64,000 nucleotides of DNA from Artocarpus heterophyllus (taxonomy: Eukaryota > Streptophyta > Magnoliopsida > Rosales > Moraceae): positions 21,226,004-21,290,003 of the forward strand of contig CM046349.1 of assembly GCA_025403435.1 (NCBI GenBank). The letters are read 5' to 3'. The notes under the pieces were generated by a model. That model saw only the letters and a program-made list of their open reading frames with translations. It was not told the DNA's origin and searched no databases. Numbering within the stretch: the first letter of the stretch is position 1; each line of letters begins with the position of its first letter. Below, piece after piece: positions 1 through 9,600 of the stretch. A program made the translations under genes and the position numbers.

Positions 1-1599
1 AAGTGTGTAAATATGACAAATCTTGCATCCCCGTAGCTTCCACATGCCTCTCGAAGACTCTCCTAGTAAGTGTCTTTGTAAATGGATCAGCTAAATTGTC
101 CTCTGACGTGATCTTGCACACCATGACATGCCCGCCCTCAACAAAGTCCTTTATCACATGATTCTTTTGATCAATATGCTTACTTTTCTTGTGAAATCTT
201 AGTTCCTTAAAATTTGCTACCGCTGCACTGTTATCACAGTATAGTAATACCACTTTATCCATATCAAGAACTACCTCAAGGTCCCCAAGGAACTTATGGA
301 GCCACACTACTTTTTTCAAAGCATCACTAGCTGCCACATACTCAGCTTCCATCGTTGAATCCGAAGTGCAATCTTGCTTCACACTTCTCCAACTGATGGC
401 ACCGCCGCCCAAAGTAAACATAAAACCCAAAGTTGATTTCCTAGAATCCAGACAAGATTGAAAATCTGAGTCAGTATATCCTAGAGGAGTCAAGTCCTCA
501 CTCGAATATACAAGCATATACCCTCGAGTCCTTCTTAGGTACTTGAAAATATGCTTTACCATAACCCAATGGTTCAGTCCTGGATCCGCATGAAATCGAC
601 TTACAATCCTGACTGCATAACTCATATTCAGTCGTGTGCAAAGCATGGTATACATGAGACTACCTACTGCCGAAGTATAAGGCACCTTCTTCATGTATTC
701 ACTTTTTTCATAAGACTTTGGAGAGTCTTTCTTAGAAAGAGTAATTCCAGACCTAGATGGTTGCCCACCTTTCTTGGAATTCTACATTGCAAACCTCCTA
801 AGAATCTTATCTATGTATCCGACCTGGGACAAAGCTATCATTTTGTTCTTCCTATCCCGAAAGATCTGGATACCGAGAACAAAATTAGCCTCACCCAAGT
901 CCTTCATGTCAAACTGCTTGGTCAACCATAATTTGACAGATGACAATGCCCCAATGTCATTACCAATTAGCAGAATGTCATCTACATAGAGCAGTAGAAA
1001 AACTACCTACCCATCCTTAATATGTTTGTAAACACATGGCTCATCCACATTTTGTGAGAACCCATAAGTCTTGATCACCTGATCAAATCTTATGTTCCAA
1101 GAATCAGAAGCCTGCTTAAGTCCATAAATTGACTTTAGCAGCTTACAAACCTTACCTTCTTGACCCTCGACCTTGAACCCGTCTGGTTGTTCTATATAAA
1201 TGGACTCATGAAGATAGCCATTCAAAAAAGCCATTTTGACATCCATCTGTCCAATCTTATAGTCGAGAGCGGCAGCTATGGACAAGAGAATCCGAATGGA
1301 CTTAAGCATGGCTACAGGCGAAAAGGTTTCCTCATTATCGATTCCTTCCTTTTGCATATAACCCTTAGCTATCAGTCTATCCTTAAAAGTTTCGACCTTT
1401 CCATCTACTCCTCTTTTCCTCTTGTAGATCCACTTACACCGTATGGGTTTTACCCCTTCAGGAAGATCCACAAGCTCCCAAACCTAATTAGTCTCCATAG
1501 ACTTCATCTCTCTGTTCATGTTCTCTGTCCAGAGTTTTGAATCAACATCCTCCATAGCTTCTGCGTAAGCATAAGGATCCCTGTCATGTTCATCCGGTT
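1..1599 (-). pseudogene. copia-A reverse transcriptase - RNase H (pol C-terminal half)
   Basis: This would copy element RNA into DNA and degrade the RNA strand in the virus-like particle. The RT fingers and palm read well from about 1471 down to 1007 (motifs KPIRCKWIYKRK, QMDVKMAFLNG, LKSIYGLKQ). The catalytic YVDD is intact at 977-988. An in-frame TAG just before it, where copia-C has lysine, separates the halves. The RNase H part (about 620 down to 1) keeps the LYCDNSAAV-type motif and the HID...HVIKD region, with stops. Three copia copies in this window differ at the catalytic box: YVDD here, YVDN in copia-B, YIGD in copia-C. It is a pseudogene. Confidence 0.85.
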
Positions 1600-3149
1600 T
1601 AGCCAAAAAGACTTCCCCATTGATCATATACCTCTCAGGTTGACGCCCGATCCTCCCACTACGCCGAAGCCCCTCAGGTTGTTGTTCAGGTTTGTTTGGT
1701 TTTTCTATACTAATCGAAACGGTTTCATTTGGAACCTACAGAGTGATCGGATCACTCCTTAACTCCTTAAGCACCACTTTGCATCAAGGTTTAAAGTTGT
1801 CCATGTAACTCTCCTCAAGGAAAGTTGCATTAGCTGAAACCATTACTTTATTTTCCTTTGGGTTATAGAAATAACCCCCTTTAGTTCCTTTTGGATATCC
1901 TACAAACACACAAACTTTCGAACGTGCTTCCAACTTATTCGGATCCTTAAACAGGACATGAGCCGGACATGCCCATATGCTAATATGGTTTAAGGATGTC
2001 TTCCTACTCGTCCACAACTCGTGAGGAGTTTTAGAGACCAATTTTGAAGGCACATTATTCAAAAGATAACATGTGGTTTGTAGTGCATATACCCAAAAGG
2101 ATAAAGGCAATGATGAATAACTCATCATGGACCTTATCATGTCTAATAAAGTCCTATTCCTTCTCTGCGCTACGCCATTCTACTGCAGAGTGCCCGATGC
2201 AGTCAAATGGGATAAATTACCATTCTCTAATAAGTGTCCCAAGAACTCATCAGAAAGGTCTTCTCCACCTCGATCGGATCGAAGTGCCTTTATGGGTCTA
2301 CCAATTGCTTTTCCACTTCAGCCCGAAACTCCCTGAACTTGTCAAAAGTTTTGCTTTTGTGGTACATCAGGTACACATACCCATATCTTGAGTAATCGTC
2401 AATAAAAGTGATGAAGTACTCATACCCTCCTCGTACCCCCATGTTCATCGGTCCGCAAACATCACTATGCACAAGTTCTAGAACCCCTTCGACCCTATTG
2501 CCCTTAGACCCGAATGGACTTTTGGTCATTTTACCCTCCAAACAAGATTCACATTGAGGTATAGATTCCACTTTTAAGTGACTTAAAGGTCCATCCCTTA
2601 TCAACCTTTGAATCCTATTCAGGTTAATATGACCAAGGCGCAAATGCCAAAGATAAGTCTTATTAGAGTGAGAAGTTTTAAGTCTTTTAGAGTTATTATC
2701 ATTCATCTCAGCATTAAGCAATAATTCCATCTTAGGTTTGATAAAATATAGATTATTTTGCATTCATCCAGAACAGATAAAAGATTTGTTTTTACGAATC
2801 ACCACTTTATCATTAAAAGAAACCAAATAGGAGTCTTTAAATAAACAAGCTATAGAAATTAAATTCCTTTTAAATTTAAGAACATAAAAACAATCTTGCA
2901 AAAATAAATTTCTATAATTATTAAAATAAAGATGGACATCTCACACTGCTTTCGCTGAGACCAAGGATCCATCGCCCATCCGAAGCATAAAGTCTTCATG
3001 TAGTAGACTTCTCGTTTCTTTGAACCCCTGTAGAGAAATACAAACATGATTAGTTGCACTGAAATCTATGACCCAAATGTCACTTGATTCATCTACCAAA
3101 CAAGTTTCTAAATACAGAAGATCACACCTACCCCTTTGGAAAGGAAGTC
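1600..3149 (-). pseudogene. copia-A protease and integrase
   Basis: From 3149 downward: a protease-like stretch around 3110-3050, where the catalytic D-S/T-G box reads D-F-S-A (3052-3066) inside the usual WVID...ATNHVC context; then the gag-pre-integrase/zinc-binding segment (WHLRLGH ... CESCLEGK, about 2655-2540); then the integrase core (HSDVCGPMN, FIDDYSRYGYVY, about 2490-2380). The track breaks near 2290 and resumes at 2140 with MIRSMMSYSSLPLSFW and the copia C-terminal GYPKGTKGGYFY segment (to about 1784). Frame changes between blocks make it non-functional as one protein. The domain order and the closely matching copia-B and copia-C sequences make the assignment secure. Confidence 0.85.
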
Positions 3150-3951
3150 CTTGCAATGCTTCTTGATGTGCCCGACCTTCCCACAGAAGAAGCACTTAAG
3201 CTTCTTCAGGTTCTTCTTCTTCTTCTTCTTCTTGCTATTGGTGCTAGCAGCAATAGAAGACTTCACGTTCTTGGCCCGTTACTTCTTTCCATTCCCAGAG
3301 TTAGGATTGGAACCAAAAGCAGCTACCATGTTGGCCTCTCCACCCGCAGGAGACTCCCTGATCAACAATTCGAACTCCTTTAACTCTTTCATTAATTCCG
3401 TCAGGGTCATATCCCATCTATTGCTTAAATTAAAAGTAGCTCTAAATGGAATAAATTCCTTCGACAGAGTCTCAAAGACCATAGTCATCTAAGTTTCAGC
3501 ATCAATGTCGGCTCCAGTAGTTTGAGCCTCAGCGAGGTAACCTATGACCAACATCATGTGCTCCTTTACAGACGTCCCCGGCCTCTACTTACAGTTAAGA
3601 AGCTTCTGAAGCACCCCTTGCCGCTTTGTTATGGCCTGGCCTCCAAACATATCCTCAAGATTATCTAAGATCTGCTTCGTAGTCTCATAATCCTAATATT
3701 GAGTCTACAGCACATTATTCATGCTAGCCATAACATAGCAGTGGGCCTAATCATTAGCATCTTTCAGCGATCATATGCTTGGAATTGCTCATTAGTTGAG
3801 TCTCCCGTAGGCTCGGGAGGACAAGGGGTTGTCAACACATACTTTAGTTTCTCAAATGAGGGGATGATATCCAGGTTCCTTTCCAATCATTATAATTCTC
3901 TCCAGTTAATAAGTTTTTATCAAGTATCAAAGATAAAGCATTTTTAGACAT
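3150..3951 (-). pseudogene. copia-A gag with CCHC zinc knuckle
   Basis: The structural protein of the particle. The start codon is the ATG at 3951-3949, followed by SKNALSLILDK and the TGENYNDWK motif typical of plant copia gag (UBN2-like). A frameshift follows near 3880. Downstream the minus strand keeps an EDMFGGQA-like segment near 3650 and the MTMVFETLSKEFIPF segment at 3488-3279. A CCHC knuckle of the form C-x2-C-x4-H-x4-C lies at 3197-3150. Between gag core and knuckle is a lysine-rich run encoded by a CTT repeat on the + strand (3209-3236). Length and order match copia-B gag at 17860-18660. Confidence 0.8.
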
Positions 3952-5626
3952 TTTTAATCTACAATAAAGAATCATATATCAAACATAAGCAAACATATAA
4001 TAATAATTTAGTAAGATAACACAATCATGTAAAAACATACAAATGTGTTTATGTGTCAAAATCTTGAAAATATCACAACCTTACAACGATAATTCTAACT
4101 CAGAATTCAACAAGCTCCTAGGGGAGTCATGCCAAATTCAATCAGGAACACGGATCCCCTTCTGATTAATATATGCCATCCAGGACCCGTATGATCCAGC
4201 ATATATTAATAATCGTTTCTTTAGCCATTAATTTTATTAACAAAGCTCCTAGATGAGGTTAATAATAAAATTAACGTGAGTGTATAACCATCATTTCAAT
4301 ATTTTATCCATGATTTACAATCACCACCTAGGGGTGTGCAACCATAAATCATGCTAAAATCCCTTATTCTCTCAGATATCCAATCTGGTATATGATAGGA
4401 ATCCCTTCCTAGAGGTCAGGACCACCATGATCTGCCTATGGACCAACGATGGAGGCCTTAGGTCCTCTCTTCGAAAACCTTCTCCCACTTAATCTTTTGA
4501 AATCAAGGTTTTATTTTAAGAATATGCATAAACAATTTTTAATATGAGCGGCACTCCCTATTCTATATGACATGTTACGAATATACATGGCAAATCATAT
4601 TATAATGCAGACAAGCAAAGCAATCAAGCAAAACTACAAGCAAAATAATAAATAACCATGATATTATGGTAACATCCTAGAGAATAGAAATAAAAAATTA
4701 CAAGAGAATAATCGAAACGTATTATCGATTCTTCATTCTTGAATTCTTAGGTTGTATCTCTCATCATGTAATGTCCATCTTTAAGTCTTCAATCCTGTAT
4801 GAATCGAATACTTCATATTTTCGGTCATATCCAAATTTAATGTCTCTTCGAATTGTCCCAAAAATAAAATTAAAACTGCACTGGAAAAACTGTACCTTTT
4901 TTGGAAATTTTTCAGCTCTCGGTCGGCAAGCCGATCTTGGTGATCGACCTGTTGATCACAACCCATCGGCTTGCCGATCTGGGTGATCGGCCTGCCAAAC
5001 TGAAAGTTTGGCTTGCCGGTAGAGCCTCTGATTTTTGCCCCGCTGTCGGCCTGCCGAACCTCACGTTTAGCCTACCAATCTACGACCATCGGCCTGTCGA
5101 ACTATGGGGTTTGGCATGCCGATCGAGCAAAAATCTCTCATTCTAGAAAAAAACAATTTTTAATGCAATTCATCAATTTTATTTTCAAAAATTCAATAAC
5201 ATAAAATTAGAGACTCATAAAATACCTAGGAGCGCCATCATCATTCTTCTAGATTCACCTTCTAGATTCGTCTTCTTCGAATAATTATTTAATTACAAAA
5301 TTCTTACAAATTTAAAATTAAATCACAATTCCTAGAAGGAGATGATAGTCCACCATCTAATTACATGAAAAACCTAGATACACGCTCTAACCTCTAAGGA
5401 ACCATAACCGGCATAAATTAATTAATTAATAAATAATTAAATAACAATTTAATCAATCATAATTAATTAATAAATATTATCATATAATCTATGACAACAT
5501 ATAAAATATATAGAAACTTAGAGTGTCAACTCTCTATAAAATTAAATTCAACCATAGGAGAGATTAAGATTACAAAATTTATACATATAGTATGATCATA
5601 AACTCGTAAATTTATAGAAAAACCAT
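3952..5626 (-). other. copia-A untranslated leader with palindrome cluster
   Basis: About 1.67 kb between the primer-binding site and the gag ATG with no credible coding. It is AT-rich except for 4918-5125, where a short imperfect palindrome (core CGGC-2nt-GCCGA) recurs about eight times. The copia-B leader has the same arrangement, so the long leader belongs to the family and is not an insertion. Confidence 0.75.
4918..5125. repeat. Cluster of CGGCnnGCCGA palindromes in the copia leader
   Basis: Clear units are at about 4923-4934, 4965-4978, 4986-4999, 5007-5020, 5045-5059, 5088-5102 and 5110-5124, with degenerate ones between. Each is a 12-14 bp near-palindrome with a 2-bp centre (AA, TT, CT or AT). 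Spacing is roughly 20-40 bp. The surrounding leader is strongly AT-rich, so the cluster stands out by base composition. Confidence 0.7.
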
Positions 5627-5639
5627 GGCTCTGATACCA
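5627..5639 (-). other. copia-A primer-binding site
   Basis: Reverse complement reads TGGTATCAGAGCC, starting 2 bp after the LTR end. This is the classic plant LTR-element primer-binding site complementary to the 3' end of initiator methionine tRNA. Confidence 0.9.
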
Positions 5640-5641
5640 AT

Positions 5642-7669
5642 TGTTGAAAAAATAGTACGCAATAAAATTTTAAAATTTTATATCAAAGTATTTTCTAAAA
5701 CATAAGTTTGACATGCTATATGCATAAATTAACTAGATCTTACTAACCTCTGTGTGCCGAAAAGCTCCTACAATCAGTGAAGAGAAGTAACGTTTCAGAA
5801 GAGCCTCAACTAACTGGTCTTCTTTGCTATGCTCTATCCACAATCGGAGTGAGTGTGGGCTCACACATACAGCTCTTCCACCAGGTGACTCTCCTTCCAA
5901 CCAAATGAGATAACCCAAAGCAAGTGTTCGTGATTTGTGAACAAGAGCTCTTAGGGAGTTTTCAGATTCTCACCAGCAAAGTATCACTCTTAATCTCTCA
6001 ATTGATCTAAATAACTTATGTGACTTACTCCCTATTTATAGAGGTTGGTCTAGGGTCAGTCCTTATCAGACTAGGTCTTAAAATTTGAATCAGAATCAAA
6101 TTTGGATCAATATCTGACAAGATCTGCGTAAAAACACGTGATCTTATCCTTCGCTCATCGACAGGCCGATCATGATGTTCGGCAGGATGAATAGGCTCCA
6201 TCGGTAGGCCGAACTTTAGGATTAGCCTGCCGAACTGTCGATTAATATCTCAGCAAATCTTTTATTTTCCACCCGAGATTCTATAGAATAAAGTCTCAGT
6301 TTTAATTCAAATAACCCAATAGAAAAGTTATCTTATTAAAACAACTTTATCTAGATAATCTCTAGGAAAATAAATAAATTCTTAATAATTCTATAAGTCT
6401 ATCTTGATCTAATTTATTCAAAATTAAATCAACCGATAAACAGACAAGAATTATCTGATTCCAGTAATTCAACAAGTTTATCTTGAATTAATTTTATCAC
6501 AAAATAAATTCAACCGATAAGCAAACATGAATTATTTGATTCTTTTGAATTTCAACCAATCTAATAAATCTGACATAAGTCACCAATTGGTAGAAAAGCA
6601 CGCTGTATCGTTACAGGATGTTGTGAGCTAGCAAAGCGGACCAAATGAACCTATGTGGTTCAAGCTCCCGATAATTATGAAACCCAATATCCCAGATATA
6701 CATTTCATAATTATCAACTCCAATGCTACTCCACTAAAAGCTTAGATCTGCACTCTCGAACTACATAGAATTACAAAGCCCGTATAGCTAAGTCTCTATG
6801 ACATATCATAGTGTATTGTATCCCCATATGATTATCCATAATCGGCTTAAGGACAAGTTCTGTCTTACCTTCCTGATTATTTTTATCTTACATTCTATTA
6901 TCTCACCATTGGAAAACTTACTATCCAAAGAGAGTATATCATTTGGTTACACCTATGTATCCAAATGGTTGAGTGCTCTAGTTTTTCAATTACAGGATAA
7001 CGCATATAAGAGGATATCACTACTCCTAAAGAGGAGCTATGGATTCCATATCTATAAATAACAGCTCTACGCTATCAAGAGTCATGCCTCCAACGTACCG
7101 ACATACATACCACTATTAAGATGTGGGTGTCACGCTTTGGTACATCAAAAGACACAAGTCCAGACAACGGGCCCACTATTCATCTCAGGATTAAGATACT
7201 ATACAAATGATTGCCTAAAGTGAATCGATTTGCCGAGACAGAATTATTAATCCAAATCAATTCACTTTATGTCCCGATCCAACACATCGTCACCTATGAC
7301 AACGTGCCAATGTTTCTATTCATGGAGTCCACCTCGATGGCCAAGACAAACCATCTCCCAATTGGGATATAGACAACATAACAATCTTTACATGAATAAA
7401 GCGCCCAACTTTATTCCCTCGATTGCAGATCTTATAATTTAGACCATCACCTTAAGAATTGTGTCTTCTGCATAATCTGTCCATCATATGCCCAATTCTT
7501 AAGGTTTAGACTGACAGTCTCGGACTATTATTTGCTTAACATACATTCAACAAATATGAACGTAAAGAGGACAAGATTTGGTATATAAACAATAAATAAA
7601 TTCTTTATTGATAAAAATGTCTCCAAAAACTTATTACATTTTTACTCCTTATGGCATACATGTCTAACA
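5642..7669 (-). repeat. copia-A 5' LTR (2028 bp)
   Basis: On the minus strand it starts TGTTAGACATG at 7669 and ends TTTCAACA at 5642, i.e. TG...CA. The primer-binding site follows directly. A TATA-type box (CTATAAATAG on the minus strand) lies at 6032-6041. Four CGGC/GCCGA palindromes sit at about 6156-6240, upstream of the TATA box. The LTR matches the solo LTR at 45040-46988 and the partial LTRs at 7670, 21796 and 61504. No convincing coding sequence is inside. Confidence 0.88.
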
Positions 7670-8526
7670 ATTTGAATTAAAACTAAGGCTATATCTAAAG
7701 ATTCTCGGATGGAAAATAAAAGACTCTCAAGGATTATATTATCGTAAATTCGGCAGGCCGATCTCTTTATTCGGCCTGTCGATGTAGTAAGTTCGATAGG
7801 CTGATGGATAAGTTTAGACTGCCAATCTAACAATTATCTGATTATACATTTTAGACACGATTTTCATAAGAAGTTGATCTAACTTTGAATTTTTGAGGTC
7901 TTATCTAATAATGATTAACCCCAGGTCCGACCTCTATAAATAGGGGTGAGTTTTCTTAGTTATTTAATCAATTGAGAAGTTTAGAGTGAGTACTCTACTG
8001 TGAGAAACTCTGAAACTCCTTAAGGGTTGTTGTTCATAATCTAGAACCTTAGCTCTAGGTCTTCTCATTTAGTTGGAAGGAAAGTCACTAGAGGAAGAGT
8101 TGTACGATGTGTGCCCATTCACACCAGAGGAAGGGGAGTGAATCTCATTATTATTTAGATCAGTTGAGAAATCCAGAGTGAGATTCTGTCAGTGAGACTT
8201 GAAAATCCCTGGCAAGCTATCATTCACAAATCATGAATTATAGCTTTAGGTATTTCTCTACTAGTTGGAAGGAGAGTCACCTGGTGGAAAAGCTGAACGA
8301 CGTGAGCCCACACTCACTCCAATCGTGGATAGAGAATAGCAAAGAAGACCAGTTGGTTGAGGCTCGTCTAGACTGTTCTATCTCTTCAGTGATTGCTAAT
8401 GCTCTTCGGCATACAAAGGTTAGTAAGATCTATGATTAATTTATGTATATAGCATGTCAAACTTGTGTTTTGAAAAATACTCTGATTAAAAATTTTAAAA
8501 TTTCGCTGCATACTCATTTTTCAACA
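7670..8526 (+). repeat. copia-B 5' LTR, 3' portion
   Basis: It begins at ATTTGAATTAAAAC, a point that is internal in the solo LTR (46323), and ends TTTTTCAACA at 8526. It has a TATA-type box CTATAAATAG at 7934-7943, GGCC palindromes at about 7750-7830, and a 191-bp tandem duplication downstream of the TATA box. It overlaps the 3' LTR of the same element over roughly 165 bp (7670-7833 against 23047-23208), where the two are clearly homologous. Confidence 0.85.
7961..8342. repeat. Diverged 191-bp tandem duplication inside copia-B LTR
   Basis: Unit 1 begins at 7961 and unit 2 at 8152. Both contain the order TATTTA(A/G)ATCA..TTGAGAA, a 'GTTGGAAGGA(A/G)AGTCAC' block and a 'GTG(T/A)GCCCA' block. 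The copia-A LTR and the solo LTR have this segment once, so the duplication is specific to this copy. It lies just after the TATA box, in the likely transcribed R/U5 part. Confidence 0.7.
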
Positions 8527-9272
8527 ACTAGTACCAGAGCCAGGTTTTTACATAAATTTACGAGTTTGTGATCATGCTAAATTATAGATTATGTGATCTT
8601 GTTCTCTCCTATGCTTGAATTTAATTTTTAGAGAATTGGCATTCTAGGGTTTCTATATTTATTTAAATGTTGTCATGAGATTATATGGTGAATGTTTATT
8701 AATTAAATATGGTTGATTGAATTATTATTTGATCATTTATTAATTAATTAATTTATGTTAGTTATGGTTCCCTAGAGGTTAGTATGTGTATCTAGGTTTT
8801 CATGTAATTAGATGGCAGTCTATCATCACCGTCTAAGGGTTATTATTTAATTTTAAATTTATAAAAAATTTATAATTAAATAATCATTCGGAGCAAAAAT
8901 GGATCTAAAAAATGGATGATAGTAGTTCTATTGGTTTTTCCTGAATTTTTAAAATTTTAATGTTTTTGAATTATTGCAAAAAAGATTGAGAACTACATAA
9001 AAACAATTTTCCAGAAAAATGTGAATTCAGCTTGGTTAGCAGGCTAAGCCCTCAGGTTCGGCAAGCCGATGGTTCTAGACTAGCATGCTGAACTTCCAGT
9101 TTAGCAGGTCATCCATGGGGCAAGATTCAACCAGTTCTGGTGGCAGGCCAATAACACAAATCGGCATGCCAACAGAGAGCAATGAATTTACAAAAAAATG
9201 TGTGTTTTTTGGTGCGGTTTTGATTTTATTTTTGAGATAATTCTAAGGGACTTGAAATTTTATGATGACCAA
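8527..9272 (+). other. copia-B decayed primer-binding site and first part of leader
   Basis: Directly after the LTR the sequence reads ACTAGTACCAGAGCC (8527-8541), a mutated form of the TTGGTATCAGAGCC site in copia-A. The rest is AT-rich leader with a few degraded GGC-GCC palindromes at about 9055-9170. No coding sequence. It stops at the CACTA insertion. Confidence 0.75.
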
Positions 9273-9289
9273 CACTACAACAATTATAT

Positions 9290-9600
9290 GACTTAGCAAC
9301 GAAACTTTTAGGGACGACATTTGTCGTCGCTAAAAATTAAATGTAGCGATGATATTGTCGTTGCTAAGCATCGCTAAATCTATATCACTGTCTCTAACAT
9401 TCAGCGATGACTTACATCATCGTTGAATATTTTAGAGAAAATTTACCCACCAAAATTTACAAACACCTGCCATAAATTCGCAGGCTTTTATTTGGCAGAT
9501 TCAGCGACGGCATTTATTGTCGCTAAATTTTTATAATTTCAGTTGAAACGGTGTCATTTTAAATTCTAAGATTCAGCAACGACATATGTCATCGCTGAAA
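9290..9600. repeat. CACTA left subterminal repeats
   Basis: Repeated, partly palindromic GCGACGACA/TGTCGTCGC motifs: GACGACATTTGTCGTCGC near 9332-9350, then degenerate units near 9355-9375, 9400-9425, 9500-9530 and 9575-9600. In En/Spm-type elements such subterminal repeats are the binding sites of the TNPA-type protein; that role here is inferred from family knowledge. Confidence 0.8.

Larger units (their letters stand above)
1..7669 (-). mobile_element. copia-A: Ty1/copia LTR retrotransposon, 3' end outside window
   Basis: Read on the minus strand the order is 5' LTR (7669-5642), primer-binding site, long leader, gag, CCHC knuckle, protease, integrase, reverse transcriptase and RNase H. 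Integrase before RT defines Ty1/copia. Base 1 lies about one codon before the expected pol stop (compare copia-C at 62151), so the 3' LTR is off the window. The coding part has several stops and frameshifts, so it is not autonomous. It is inserted in the 5' LTR of copia-B in opposite orientation: copia-B sequence resumes at 7670. Confidence 0.9.
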
